Source of the DNA: Caulobacter sp.
GTDB lineage: Bacteria; Pseudomonadota; Alphaproteobacteria; Caulobacterales; Caulobacteraceae
Length of the DNA stretch: 64,000 nt
Assembly (NCBI GenBank): GCA_021741355.1
Contig: JAIOXZ010000001.1
Span: 124,001 to 188,000 of the forward strand
Direction of reading: 5' to 3'
The notes beneath the pieces were generated by a model. The model was not told where the DNA came from. It did not search any database and worked only from the letters and a program-made list of their open reading frames with translations. The position numbers were made by a program, and so were the translations under genes. Below, piece by piece: positions 8,943 through 17,517 of the stretch. Positions within the stretch are counted from its first letter, which is position 1. Every line of letters begins with the position of its first letter.

Positions 8943-9503
8943 ATGCGCCTTGTTCCAGGTTCCGCCCTGTTGGCCGCCGCTCTGTTGCTGGCGGCCGGCA
9001 GCGCGTCGGCCGGAACCTATCGCTGCCTGGGCGGCGCCCGTGTCTTGGCTGACGGTCGCTGCTCGGACGGCTCAATCGCAATTTACGAAGCCACGCCGAT
9101 GACGCCCGAGCGGCCAGTTCGCCGACCGCCCGCCGGTCCGGACCGGCGAATCCCGGCCCCGCCGGTCGCGCTGTCGAGCCTTTACGGCGCCTGGTCGACG
9201 TCCGTGCCGGGCGCGGTCTGGCAAACGCCATCTGCGATACCGGGCTGGGCCACCCTGCATATCTCGCGCGGTGCCCTGGCCGGGCTGCTGGTGATCTACC
9301 CGGACGGTCGATACGTCTGGAACGCCTATGGCGGAAAGCGTGGCGTGTGGCGGCGCTCCGGCGACCCAGAATATCCGATCCTGATCGAAGACCGTGCAGA
9401 ACGGCGAACGTGGAAGGTCGGACCGAACCTTCGTCAGCCGGGCCGGATCTACATCGTCGAGGGCAATGGCTACTTCCACTACGAAGGCCGCAGGGCGCGC
9501 TGA
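8943..9503 (+). CDS. Secreted protein of unknown function
   Basis: A 186-residue protein that I do not recognise. It starts at an ATG with an excellent ribosome site (AAGGAGG, seven bases upstream) and has a clear signal peptide (about residues 1-22, ending ASA). The mature part is short and aromatic-rich: a Cys pair near the N-terminus (YRC and GRC), a Pro/Arg-rich linker (about 47-65), then a beta-rich region with WVSTS-like and GWATLHISRG stretches, LVIYPDGRYVWNAYGG and a C-terminal GNGYFHYEGRR. The D-G-R-Y-x-W pattern recalls small periplasmic beta-barrel proteins, which is only a resemblance. The 220 bp upstream hold nothing else I can identify. Confidence 0.75.
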   Translation: MRLVPGSALLAAALLLAAGSASAGTYRCLGGARVLADGRCSDGSIAIYEATPMTPERPVRRPPAGPDRRIPAPPVALSSLYGAWSTSVPGAVWQTPSAIPGWATLHISRGALAGLLVIYPDGRYVWNAYGGKRGVWRRSGDPEYPILIEDRAERRTWKVGPNLRQPGRIYIVEGNGYFHYEGRRAR

Positions 9504-9537
9504 AGGCCGCCCGCCCTGCCCCGCCCGTCCCGGCGAC

Positions 9538-10515
9538 CTATTCCTTCCCGGGCACCAGCCCCCAGGCGCCTTGGCCGATGATGCATGTGTCGGTGCCCGG
9601 CGGGCACAGACCTTGCGAACGCTCGGCGTAGATCTGCTGGATGATCTCGGGATTGGCGCGCAGGGCCTCGCCGCGCAGGCGGGTGCTTTCGGCTATACCG
9701 CGAGCCGTCTCGATGGCCGCTTCCGCGTTGGCGCGAGCCTCGGCGGCCTTCTGCTGGGCGGCCAGTGTGCGTTGTTCGGTCTGGGTCCGCGCCTCGACGG
9801 CGGCGGTGACGCTCGGCGGGTAGCGGATGGTGCCGACCCATTCCATCTGGCTGATTTCGACGCCCTCGGCGGCCCATTTGGTCCGCACGCGCTGGAAGGC
9901 GCGCTGGATCACCTGCTGCCGCCCTGCCCCCATCAGCGAGCCGGTGCAGGCCGCCGCCGCCACGGGCGCGCTGCCGACGGCGGCGCCCGGCGTGGTGTTG
10001 AGGTTGCAGGACACCGGCACCTGCTCGGTCTCCTTGGCGATGGCCGAGCGGACGTCGTTGCGGATCTGTCCGTCGAGCAGATCGTCGAACGGCTGGCGCC
10101 AGCGGGCGTAGAGGTCCGCCGCCTTGTCGTCGCGCACCCGGATGGTCAGGTTGACGTCGGCGGTCATCGGCAGACCTGTCTGGTCGGCGAAGGCGATCTC
10201 CTCGTTCTCCTTGCCGTCCGAGTTTGCCTCGCGGGTGTAGCTGTAGGTCCGCTGCCGGGTCGGGTAGACGATGATGTCCTCGCCGATGCCCTTCCAGTGC
10301 CAGCCGGGCCTGAGCTCGGTCAGCTGCACGCCGGGATTGGTCCCGAACTTCGTCGTCTTGATCCCGGCCTCGCCGCTCTCGACCGTGGTGCTGCAGGCGG
10401 TCACGGTGCAGCCCCCGCCGACGAGCACGATCGCCAGCAGGGCGACGGTCAGCCCGAGCCGGGCGACCCGTGGTCCCCGCGACATCCGTGTGATCTTGTT
10501 GTCCGAGGCGCTCAT
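9538..10515 (-). CDS. SPFH/band 7-domain membrane-anchored protein
   Basis: A 325-residue protein with an N-terminal hydrophobic anchor (about 17-36), possibly a lipoprotein signal (VGGGC), followed by a band 7 (stomatin/prohibitin-like) domain (about 50-245). After that comes an alanine- and glutamate-rich coiled coil (about 245-290, TEQRTLAAQQKAAEARANAE) and a short tail with two cysteines. Such proteins form oligomeric scaffolds on membranes and often protect or control membrane proteases. No protease partner is beside it. It lies downstream of smpB in the same orientation with a gap of about 60 bp. Confidence 0.82.
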   Translation of the reverse strand: MSASDNKITRMSRGPRVARLGLTVALLAIVLVGGGCTVTACSTTVESGEAGIKTTKFGTNPGVQLTELRPGWHWKGIGEDIIVYPTRQRTYSYTREANSDGKENEEIAFADQTGLPMTADVNLTIRVRDDKAADLYARWRQPFDDLLDGQIRNDVRSAIAKETEQVPVSCNLNTTPGAAVGSAPVAAAACTGSLMGAGRQQVIQRAFQRVRTKWAAEGVEISQMEWVGTIRYPPSVTAAVEARTQTEQRTLAAQQKAAEARANAEAAIETARGIAESTRLRGEALRANPEIIQQIYAERSQGLCPPGTDTCIIGQGAWGLVPGKE

Positions 10516-10577
10516 TCCGGATCTCCCTGACGGCGATCCGGCGACTGTGCGGCGATTCGGCCCGCGCGACCGGGGCC

Positions 10578-11045
10578 TCAGCCCATCCGGTCGCCCTTCA
10601 TCAGGCGCGCCTTGTCACGCTGCCAGTCCCGCTCGGCGGAGGTCTCGCGCTTGTCGTGCAGCTTCTTGCCCTTGGCCAGGCCGATCTCGAGCTTGGCCAG
10701 GCCCTTTTCATTCCAGTAGAGCTTGAGCGGAATGATGGTCCGGCCCTCGCGCTGGACCGCGCCGATCAGCTTGCCGATCTGCTTGCGGTGCAGCAGCAGT
10801 TTGCGGTGCCGTCGGGGCTCATGGTTGAACCGGTTGCCGCCGCTGTAGGGTGGGATGTCGGCGTTGATCAGGACGATCTCGTTGCCTTCGACCGCGGCAT
10901 AGGACTCGGCGATGTTGGCCCGCCCGTTGCGCAGGCTTTTGACCTCGGTGCCGGTCAGCATGATGCCCGCTTCGACCACATCGTCGATGAAGTAGTCGAA
11001 CCGCGCGCGGCGGTTCTCGGCGATGGTCTTGCCAACCTGGGTCAC
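10578..11045 (-). CDS. smpB: SsrA-binding protein SmpB
   Basis: Binds tmRNA and delivers it to stalled ribosomes for trans-translation. The 155-residue protein contains the family's signatures [27 protein letters not shown] and [10 protein letters not shown] near the N-terminus, and the basic tail [22 protein letters not shown] that enters the mRNA channel. The GTG at 11045 is the start; it overlaps the dapA stop by one base (TAGTG), indicating coupled translation after dapA. The tmRNA gene itself is not in the window. In Caulobacter trans-translation affects cell-cycle timing, which makes this gene of interest in this group. Confidence 0.97.
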   Translation of the reverse strand: MTQVGKTIAENRRARFDYFIDDVVEAGIMLTGTEVKSLRNGRANIAESYAAVEGNEIVLINADIPPYSGGNRFNHEPRRHRKLLLHRKQIGKLIGAVQREGRTIIPLKLYWNEKGLAKLEIGLAKGKKLHDKRETSAERDWQRDKARLMKGDRMG

Positions 11046-11929
11046 TACAGGACCCCTGCTTCCCGCATGGCTTCCAGAATGACCGGCTTCACCCCGTCGG
11101 CGCAGGCGGTGATCGGCAGGCGGCAGTCCTCGGCGCAGAGACCGAGGTGTGCGAGCGCGAACTTGGTCGGGGCGGGCGAGGCGTCCAGGAACAGGGCCTT
11201 GTGCAGACGGATCAGGCGGTCCTGCCAGTCGCGCGCCGACTCCCAGTCCCCGGCCATGCAGGCGTCGAAGAAGGTCGCGCAGCCGTCCGGAGCGACGTTG
11301 GCCGTGACCGAGATGCAGCCGTGGCCGCCGTGCGCCATATAGCCGAGCGCGGAGGGATCGTCCCCCGACAGCATGACCCACTCAGGGCCGCACATCAGCC
11401 GCTGCAGGCTGACCCGGGTCATGTCGCCGGTGGCGTCCTTGATGCCGATGATGTTGGGCAGGGCCGACAGGCGCGCGAGCGTCTCGTTGCTGATGTCTCC
11501 GGCCGTGCGCCCCGGCACGTTGTAGACGAAGACCGGCAGCTGGACCGCGTCGTTGATGGCCCGGTAGTGGGCGTAGAGCCCTTCCTGGCTGGGCCGGTTG
11601 TAGTAGGGCGTGACACACAGGGCGGCGTCGGCGCCGACCGCCTTGGCGTGGCGGACGAGCTCGATAGCCTCGGCCGTCGAATTGCTGCCGGCGCCGGCGA
11701 TGACGGGAATGCGCCCCTTCGTCGTGGCGATGCAGAGTTCGACCACGCGCCTGTGCTCATCATGGCTCAACGTCGAGGTCTCACCGGTGGTGCCCACAGG
11801 CACAAGGCCGTGAACACCGCCGGCGATCTGCCGTTCGACAAGGGCGACAAAGGCCGCCTCATCAACGGCGCCGTCGCGAAAAGGAGTCACGAGGGCGGGG
11901 ATGACGCCCTTGAAGGGAAACTGGACCAT
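11045..11929 (-). CDS. dapA: 4-hydroxy-tetrahydrodipicolinate synthase
   Basis: Condenses pyruvate with L-aspartate semialdehyde in lysine and diaminopimelate synthesis, supplying peptidoglycan cross-links. The 294-residue TIM barrel has the pyruvate-binding [14 protein letters not shown] region (about 45-58), the catalytic tyrosine in VYNVPGRT (about 135-142), and the Schiff-base lysine in GIKDATGD (about 162-169). The ATG at 11929 is preferred over a TTG three codons upstream. It is co-transcribed with smpB and divergent from the lytic transglycosylase gene, with 125 bp between. Confidence 0.96.
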   Translation of the reverse strand: MVQFPFKGVIPALVTPFRDGAVDEAAFVALVERQIAGGVHGLVPVGTTGETSTLSHDEHRRVVELCIATTKGRIPVIAGAGSNSTAEAIELVRHAKAVGADAALCVTPYYNRPSQEGLYAHYRAINDAVQLPVFVYNVPGRTAGDISNETLARLSALPNIIGIKDATGDMTRVSLQRLMCGPEWVMLSGDDPSALGYMAHGGHGCISVTANVAPDGCATFFDACMAGDWESARDWQDRLIRLHKALFLDASPAPTKFALAHLGLCAEDCRLPITACADGVKPVILEAMREAGVL

Positions 11930-12054
11930 GACTTGCAAAAAGCCGTGAGATCGCCGCTTTCATTTGCGGCTGTGTGTCGGAGGCGGACAATATGTCCCCG
12001 CACGGGGCGTTCGCAACCGCCAGCGGCCCGGTTTGACGGTTTGGAGACACTGGT

Positions 12055-14163
12055 TTGACGGCATTTGCACGGAAGTTGGCGATCGGCGCGGTCCTGACGG
12101 CGATTCTCGGCGGCGGCGCGGTGGCGCAGTCCCAGTCGACGCAGGCTGACGGCGGCCCACAACTGGTGACCACGCCCCAGATCGCCTATCGCCCGTCCCT
12201 GTCTGATTCCGACGCCGCCAACCTGAGCGCCGCCCTGACCGCCGGCCGGGCCGGCGATGGCGGTCGCGCCCGCCTGGCGATGGATTCCATCCAGGACCCG
12301 GTGGCGAAGAAGATCGCGCTCTGGGCCCTGGCCGACGGTGCGCCGGACTCCCTGAGCTTCTTCGAGGCCGATGCCGTGCGGCGCGACCTCAACGGCTGGC
12401 CGCGCGGCGCCAAACGCCAGACGACCGCTGAAAAGCTGATCGAGACGTCCGGCATGCCGCCCGAGAGGGTCATCGCCTGGTTCGGCGGAACCGAGCCGGA
12501 AACCGTGCAGGGCGCCATGGCCCTGGCCGGCGCCTATCGCGCCGCCGGTCGCGACGACGAGGCCAGGACGCTGATCCGGCGCTGGTGGCGCGAGGAACTG
12601 TTCGACGCCGCGCCCCAGGCGTCGATGCGCGCCCGCTTCAGCGCCTACCTGACCCAGGACGACAACATCGCCAGGGCTGACATGCTGCTCTACGGCCCCC
12701 AGGGTCCGGCGGCCCGCGAAATGGTCGCCAGCCTGCCCGAGTCCTATCGCGCGATCGCCGACGCGCGGATCGCGCTGCGGTCCAACTCGACCGGCGGCAA
12801 CGACATGATCGCCTCGATGTCGCATGAGCAGCGACAGAATCCGGGACTGATCTTCGAACAGGCGTCCTATTTCCAGCGGCGCGGCCTGACGGTCATGGCG
12901 CTGCAGTTGGCCCGCGGGTTCAAGGCGGCGCCCAGCCAGGATGTCGCCGCGCGCGCCTGGACGACCCGGGACGGCGGGCGGCGACAGATGGTCGGCTCGG
13001 CCCTCGTCGCGGGCGACTACGCCGGCGCCTACGGCGCGGCCGCCAATACCGGACTGACCGTCGGCGCGGACGCCGCCGAGGCGGAGTTCTACGCCGGCTG
13101 GATCGCGCTCTCGAAGCTGAAAAATCCGACGATGGCGGCCGATCACTTCGCCCGCCTCGCGGCGGCCGGCACCTCGCCGATCACCCAGGGCCGCGCCCTG
13201 TACTGGCAGGGCCGCGCGGCAGAGGCCATGGGCGATACCGCCGGGGCCCAGGCCTTCTATCTGAAGGGGGCGGAGTACATCACCGTCTTCTACGGCCAGC
13301 TGGCGGCGGAGAAGGCGGGGATCAAGGATATGGTCCTGCCCAAGGATCCGGTGATCACCCAGGCGGACCGCGCGCGGTTCGAGGGCCGTGAACTGGTTCG
13401 CGCCCTGCGGCTGCTCTACGAGACCGGCAACCGGGACACCTTCAAGGTGTTCGCCCTGCATGTGGACGACACCCTGCCGACGGCGGCTGAATGCGCGCTG
13501 CTGGTCGACCTGACCCGCAGCTACGGCGACCAGGACACCGCCATGCGCGCCGTCCGCACGGCCGCCCAGCGCGGCATGATCCTGCCTGAGCGCGGCTATC
13601 CGATCCTGATCCTGCCGCAGGTCGCCGGCGGCGCCGAGCCGGCGTTCGTGCACAGCATCTCGCGCCAGGAAAGCAACTTCGACCCGCGCGCCAAGTCGGC
13701 GCCGGGAGCACGCGGTATGATGCAGCTGATGCCGACGACCGGGGCGATGGTCGCCCGGCAGCTGGCCGAACCCTATTCGGTCGACCGCCTGTTCGACCCG
13801 CAGTTCAACATGCGTCTGGGATCGCGCTACCTCGGCGACATGATCAACACCTTCAACGGCTCCTACATCATGGCCGCTGCCGCCTATAACGCAGGGCCGG
13901 GCCGGCCGGCGGCCTGGGTGAGCCAGTGCGGCGATCCTCGCGGCGGAACCACCGACCCGCTCGATTTCATCGAGTGCATCCCGTTCTCCGAGACGCGCAA
14001 CTACGTCATGCGGACCGTCGAGACGATGCTGGTTTATCGCGCCAGGCTGAACGGGGGCTCCACGCCGCTGACGCTGTCCAGCGACATCCGGCGGGGCGGC
14101 TGGTCGCCGGTCCAGCCCGGACCGGATCCGCGCGCGCCCTACCTGCCCGGCGCCGGACGCTGA
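12055..14163 (+). CDS. slt: Soluble lytic murein transglycosylase
   Basis: Periplasmic enzyme that cuts peptidoglycan between MurNAc and GlcNAc, leaving 1,6-anhydroMurNAc ends. The 702-residue protein has a signal peptide (about 1-24), a long helical superhelix domain (about 45-520) of the Slt70 type, and a C-terminal catalytic SLT domain. In it SRQESNFDP carries the catalytic glutamate Glu539, and GARGMMQLMP and AAYNAGPGR complete the family motifs. The start is a TTG at 12055 with GGAG eight bases upstream. Its last 25 bp overlap the end of the convergent ABC transporter ATPase gene on the other strand. Confidence 0.93.
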   Translation: MTAFARKLAIGAVLTAILGGGAVAQSQSTQADGGPQLVTTPQIAYRPSLSDSDAANLSAALTAGRAGDGGRARLAMDSIQDPVAKKIALWALADGAPDSLSFFEADAVRRDLNGWPRGAKRQTTAEKLIETSGMPPERVIAWFGGTEPETVQGAMALAGAYRAAGRDDEARTLIRRWWREELFDAAPQASMRARFSAYLTQDDNIARADMLLYGPQGPAAREMVASLPESYRAIADARIALRSNSTGGNDMIASMSHEQRQNPGLIFEQASYFQRRGLTVMALQLARGFKAAPSQDVAARAWTTRDGGRRQMVGSALVAGDYAGAYGAAANTGLTVGADAAEAEFYAGWIALSKLKNPTMAADHFARLAAAGTSPITQGRALYWQGRAAEAMGDTAGAQAFYLKGAEYITVFYGQLAAEKAGIKDMVLPKDPVITQADRARFEGRELVRALRLLYETGNRDTFKVFALHVDDTLPTAAECALLVDLTRSYGDQDTAMRAVRTAAQRGMILPERGYPILILPQVAGGAEPAFVHSISRQESNFDPRAKSAPGARGMMQLMPTTGAMVARQLAEPYSVDRLFDPQFNMRLGSRYLGDMINTFNGSYIMAAAAYNAGPGRPAAWVSQCGDPRGGTTDPLDFIECIPFSETRNYVMRTVETMLVYRARLNGGSTPLTLSSDIRRGGWSPVQPGPDPRAPYLPGAGR

Positions 14164-14918
14164 ACCGCGCGGCGGGCCGCCAGGACGGTCTCGCCACCGG
14201 CCTCGACCAGGGCGCCGTCCAGGCCGAACACGCTGTGCAGGATACCCGGAGAGAGCGCCTCCGCCGGCGGCCCATCCGCCGCGACGCGACCCTGTGACAG
14301 CACCACCAGCCGGTCGCAGAAGCGCGCGGCCAGCGACAGGTCGTGCAGTGTGATCACCACGGCGGCGCCGCGAGCGGCCTCCGCGCGCAGAAGCTCCAGC
14401 GTCAGCAGCTGGGCGTCCGGGTCCAGGCCCGCCGCCGGCTCGTCGGCGACGAGCAGCGGCGCCCGCGTGGCCAGCAACCGCGCCAGCAGCACCCTCGCCC
14501 GCTCCCCGCCCGACATCTCCAGCACGCCGCGCTCTTCGAAGCCGCCCAGACCGACCCGGTGCAGACAGTCGGCGGCGATGTCCCGGGCGACTGCCGGCGG
14601 CAGGTCCGGCGCGCCGAGCGCCACGATATCCAGCGACCCCAGGTTCCAGCTGACGCGGCGTTCCTGCGGCAGATAGCCGACGAGGCGTGCGCGTTCGGTC
14701 GCCGGGATCGACTCGACAGGCCGGCCGGACAGCGCCGCCGCGCCCGCCTCCCGCCGCACCAGGCCAAGCCCCCCGCGCAGAAGCGTGGTCTTGCCCGAGC
14801 CATTGGGGCCGAGCACCCCGACCATCTGCCCGGCTGAGACGGTAAAGCCGGCGCCGTCGAGCGCGAGACGGCCACCGTGGCGCACGACCAGTCCTTCCAG
14901 AGACCAGGCCGCGCTCAT
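14139..14918 (-). CDS. ABC importer ATPase, BtuD/FecE type
   Basis: ATP-binding subunit of a cobalamin, siderophore or heme importer. Walker A is GPNGSGKTT (about 38-46), the signature MSGGERARVLLARLL is intact, Walker B is LLVADEPAAGLD, and the switch histidine is in VVITLHDLS. The 259-residue length fits the family. It is the last gene of a four-gene minus-strand operon (TetR, binding protein, permease, ATPase) and overlaps the permease gene by 4 bp. Its final 25 bp run antisense into the 3' end of slt. The substrate cannot be settled from sequence. Confidence 0.9.
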   Translation of the reverse strand: MSAAWSLEGLVVRHGGRLALDGAGFTVSAGQMVGVLGPNGSGKTTLLRGGLGLVRREAGAAALSGRPVESIPATERARLVGYLPQERRVSWNLGSLDIVALGAPDLPPAVARDIAADCLHRVGLGGFEERGVLEMSGGERARVLLARLLATRAPLLVADEPAAGLDPDAQLLTLELLRAEAARGAAVVITLHDLSLAARFCDRLVVLSQGRVAADGPPAEALSPGILHSVFGLDGALVEAGGETVLAARRAVQRPAPGR

Positions 14919-15901
14919 GACCGCCAGCTCCGCGCGGCCCGCCAGGCGACCAGTGCAAACAGCGGCGCGCCGAACAAGGCGGTGACCACACCGAGTTTCA
15001 GCTCCTGTTCGGTTGGGATGACCCGCGCCGCCAGATCGGCCAGCACGAGCAGCACGGCGCCGGCCAGGGCCGACGGCAGCAGGGTCTTGCCGGGGTCGTC
15101 GCCCGAGAAGCGCCGCACCAGGTGCGGCGCCGCCAGGCCGACAAAGCCGATGATCCCCGCCGCAGCGACCGACGCGCCCGCCAGCAGGGCCGCGCCGCCC
15201 ACCGCCGCCGCACGCAACCGCGCCATCGGCAGACCGGACAGGGCCGCCGTCTCCTCGCCCAGGGTCAGCATGGTCAGTCCACGCGCCGACCAGGCCACCA
15301 GCGCCGCGCCGAGCGCCGCCGGGATCGCCGTCGTGAGCAGGTCCGGCCAGCCGCGGTTGGCGACAGACCCGAGCATCCAGGAGAGCACCTCGGCGGTGGT
15401 CACCGGCGACGGCGACAGATTGTAGACCAGCGAACTGAGCGCACCGGCGAAGGCCGAGATCGAGACGCCCAGCAGGATCAGGGTTTCCGGCTCACGGAAT
15501 CGGGCGGCCAGCGCGACCACGAGCGCTCCGGCGACCAGCGCGCCGACCAGGGCCGAGGCTTCGATGGCGCCGGGGATGGCCGCCAGGCCGAGCGCGATGG
15601 CCAGGCCGGCGCCCAGTCCGGCGCTGGCGGACACGCCAAGCACACCCGGATCGGCCAGCGGATTGCGCAACAGCCCTTGCAGCGCCGCCCCGGAGAGGCC
15701 CAGAGCCGCGCCGATTAGGGCCGCCATGGCGGCTCGCGGCGCGCGGATGGTCCAGAGGATCTCGCCCGGCGCGGATCCGGGTCGGGTCAGGGCTGTCAGG
15801 TAGTCCGCCGCGCGCAGCGGCGTTTCGCCGACCAGCACCGCGACGACCACGGCGGCCAGCAGAAGAACCGCCAACAGGACCAGCCCGCGACGGCGGGTCA
15901 T
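14915..15901 (-). CDS. ABC importer permease, FecCD/BtuC family
   Basis: Inner-membrane permease of 328 residues, mostly hydrophobic and consistent with the ten transmembrane helices of the BtuC/FecCD fold. Family motifs include IRAPRAAMAALIGAALGLSGAALQGLLRNPLADPGVLGVS (spanning about 53-92, with the R-x-P-R start and RNPLA core) and the coupling-helix region GFVGLAAPHLVRR near residue 260. It overlaps both neighbours by 4 bp (GTGA or ATGA type), so the three transport genes are translationally coupled. The partner binding protein and ATPase flank it. Confidence 0.92.
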   Translation of the reverse strand: MTRRRGLVLLAVLLLAAVVVAVLVGETPLRAADYLTALTRPGSAPGEILWTIRAPRAAMAALIGAALGLSGAALQGLLRNPLADPGVLGVSASAGLGAGLAIALGLAAIPGAIEASALVGALVAGALVVALAARFREPETLILLGVSISAFAGALSSLVYNLSPSPVTTAEVLSWMLGSVANRGWPDLLTTAIPAALGAALVAWSARGLTMLTLGEETAALSGLPMARLRAAAVGGAALLAGASVAAAGIIGFVGLAAPHLVRRFSGDDPGKTLLPSALAGAVLLVLADLAARVIPTEQELKLGVVTALFGAPLFALVAWRAARSWRS

Positions 15902-16707
15902 CGCCCGCGCGCCTTCGCCAGCAGCTCGGGGCCATCCGCCGCAAACCAGGCGGGACAGCCGAGGATCGAAGAGGGCAGCGACGCGACGGTGCGGCCGGCC
16001 AGGCGACGCCTCAGGGCCTGATGGCGTCCCGGCCCCCAGCGCTGCATGGCCACCGCGAAGGTATCGAAGAACCCGAGCACGAAGGCCTTGGGCGGGTCGA
16101 TGACCAGCCGCTCCAGCGGGATCGGCTTCCAGGTCGAACCTGCGGCCAGATTGGTCATGCCGGCCGCGCGCAGCATGGCGTCGACCAGACTGCCTGGCCC
16201 GGTCGTGAAGCCACTGGGTGTAAAGTACAGCGCTGCGTCGCCGGCCCAGGCGCCGCTGGCGCGGGCGAGTTTGGCGTCCATCCGCGCGATCAGGCCGTCG
16301 CCGGCGCCGGGCTGACCCAGCGCCGCGGACACCGCCCGGACATTGGCGCGGACCCCGTCGAAATCGGTCGCCTCGTTGATCCGCACGACGCGGATCCCGC
16401 GCCGCCTGAGCGCGTCCTCCAGCCGGGCGTCCCCGCCCCAGTAGCGGACCACGATGTCGGGTCTGACCGCCAGCACCGCCTCGGTCGTCGCCCGGCGGAC
16501 GGGCAGCCCTCGCGCCGAGGCGCGCATATAGCTGTCGCGGTCATCGGCGCGGGCCGACAGACCGACGATCGAGCCCCGGGGGCTGAGGGCGAGCACATAC
16601 TGGTCCGCGCAACTGTCCAGCGACATCACCGTCGGCGGCGCTGCAAGCGCAGGACCGGCGAACGCCAGCGCCGCCAGTGCGGCGGTCAGAGCTGACGCGC
16701 GGAACAC
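15898..16707 (-). CDS. ABC importer periplasmic binding protein, BtuF-like
   Basis: A 269-residue secreted binding protein with a signal peptide (about 1-22, ending ALA) and a type III (BtuF/FhuD-like) fold. It has an N-terminal lobe starting VMSLDSCADQYVLALSP and a VRPDIVVRYWGGD strand, a long linking helix, and a C-terminal lobe (LVDAMLRAAGMTNLA). The pattern is common for corrinoid or iron-chelate binding proteins in alphaproteobacteria. It starts 4 bp after the end of a TetR regulator gene and overlaps the permease gene. No TonB-dependent receptor lies nearby, so the outer-membrane partner must be elsewhere. Confidence 0.87.
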   Translation of the reverse strand: MFRASALTAALAALAFAGPALAAPPTVMSLDSCADQYVLALSPRGSIVGLSARADDRDSYMRASARGLPVRRATTEAVLAVRPDIVVRYWGGDARLEDALRRRGIRVVRINEATDFDGVRANVRAVSAALGQPGAGDGLIARMDAKLARASGAWAGDAALYFTPSGFTTGPGSLVDAMLRAAGMTNLAAGSTWKPIPLERLVIDPPKAFVLGFFDTFAVAMQRWGPGRHQALRRRLAGRTVASLPSSILGCPAWFAADGPELLAKARGR

Positions 16708-16711
16708 AGGA

Positions 16712-17347
16712 TCAGTCCGTGACGAGGCCGTGAAGCAGGCCGTCGAGCATCACGCCGCGAAGCTCTTGCGTCGGGGCCCAGTGGAACGTCGGCTTGGTCA
16801 GCAGCAGCGCCACAAGACCATGGCAGGCGGCCCACATCGATTGGGCCGCGCTGTCGACGGTGCCGGTCCGCAGTCGACCGGTGGCGCCGATATCGCGGAC
16901 CGTGTTCACGAAGACGTCGTAGCAGCTGTCGCCGAGCGCTTCGGTCGCCTGCTGCTTGCCTTCCGACACCAGACCGCTCTGCCCACAGAACACCAGCTGA
17001 TAGGCGTTGGGGTTTTCGAGTGCGAAGGTGATGTAGGCGTCCAGCATCAGCCGGACCTTGGCCACGGCGTCGATCGGCCGGGCGGAAATCTCGCTGTTGG
17101 ACCGGAGCAGCTTGGCGATCGCGCTGTCGCAGATCTCCAGCAGGATCTCGTCCTTGTCGCGGAAGTGCATGTAGAGCGCCGTCGAGGATACCCCCACCTC
17201 GTCGGCGATCTTGCGGATGGTGGCGCCGTGGTAGCCCTCGGCGAGAAAGATGCGTTCGGCCGCGAGAAGGATCTCGCCCCGGCGCATATGACCGTCGCCC
17301 TTGGGCTTGCGCGCCGATCGTTGCGGCTTCTTCAAGGTGGTCGTCAC
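16712..17347 (-). CDS. TetR-family regulator heading the ABC importer operon
   Basis: A 211-residue transcriptional repressor. The helix-turn-helix is at about residues 38-57 (ATIRKIADEVGVSSTALYMHF), following ILLAAERIFLAEGYHG. The C-terminal ligand domain has the form seen in the WHG subgroup (alanine- and tryptophan-rich MWAACHGLVALLLTK). The GTG at 17347 is preferred because GGGGAAGG stands about nine bases upstream; an earlier GTG is possible. It is the first gene of the operon, so it probably controls its own expression along with the transporter. An AAACGTTT palindrome (17366-17373) just upstream is a weak operator candidate. Confidence 0.87.
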   Translation of the reverse strand: MTTTLKKPQRSARKPKGDGHMRRGEILLAAERIFLAEGYHGATIRKIADEVGVSSTALYMHFRDKDEILLEICDSAIAKLLRSNSEISARPIDAVAKVRLMLDAYITFALENPNAYQLVFCGQSGLVSEGKQQATEALGDSCYDVFVNTVRDIGATGRLRTGTVDSAAQSMWAACHGLVALLLTKPTFHWAPTQELRGVMLDGLLHGLVTD

Positions 17348-17517
17348 GCGACTCGGCCTTCCCCAAAACGTTTCCCCACCGTCCACTAAACGGCAATCAC
17401 CCAGCCCCCGCAAGGCGCTTCGCGGCCCGATGCGCGCCTTTGAGTTGCATCTGTCGTTTTTCCCTCTTGACAAGATATTCGGGCCGGGTCTGATTCGCTC
17501 CGGGCGGAGGGCGAGGA

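Noticed and set aside
11887..14991. A 1034-codon minus-strand frame over slt
   Set aside because: It runs antisense to the lytic transglycosylase and out of frame through the ABC ATPase gene. It has no recognisable motif or ribosome site.
17348..17517. Cobalamin riboswitch ahead of the BtuFCD-type operon
   Set aside because: The gap is 170 bp, shared with a divergent gene, and I could not find the conserved B12-box-type sequence.
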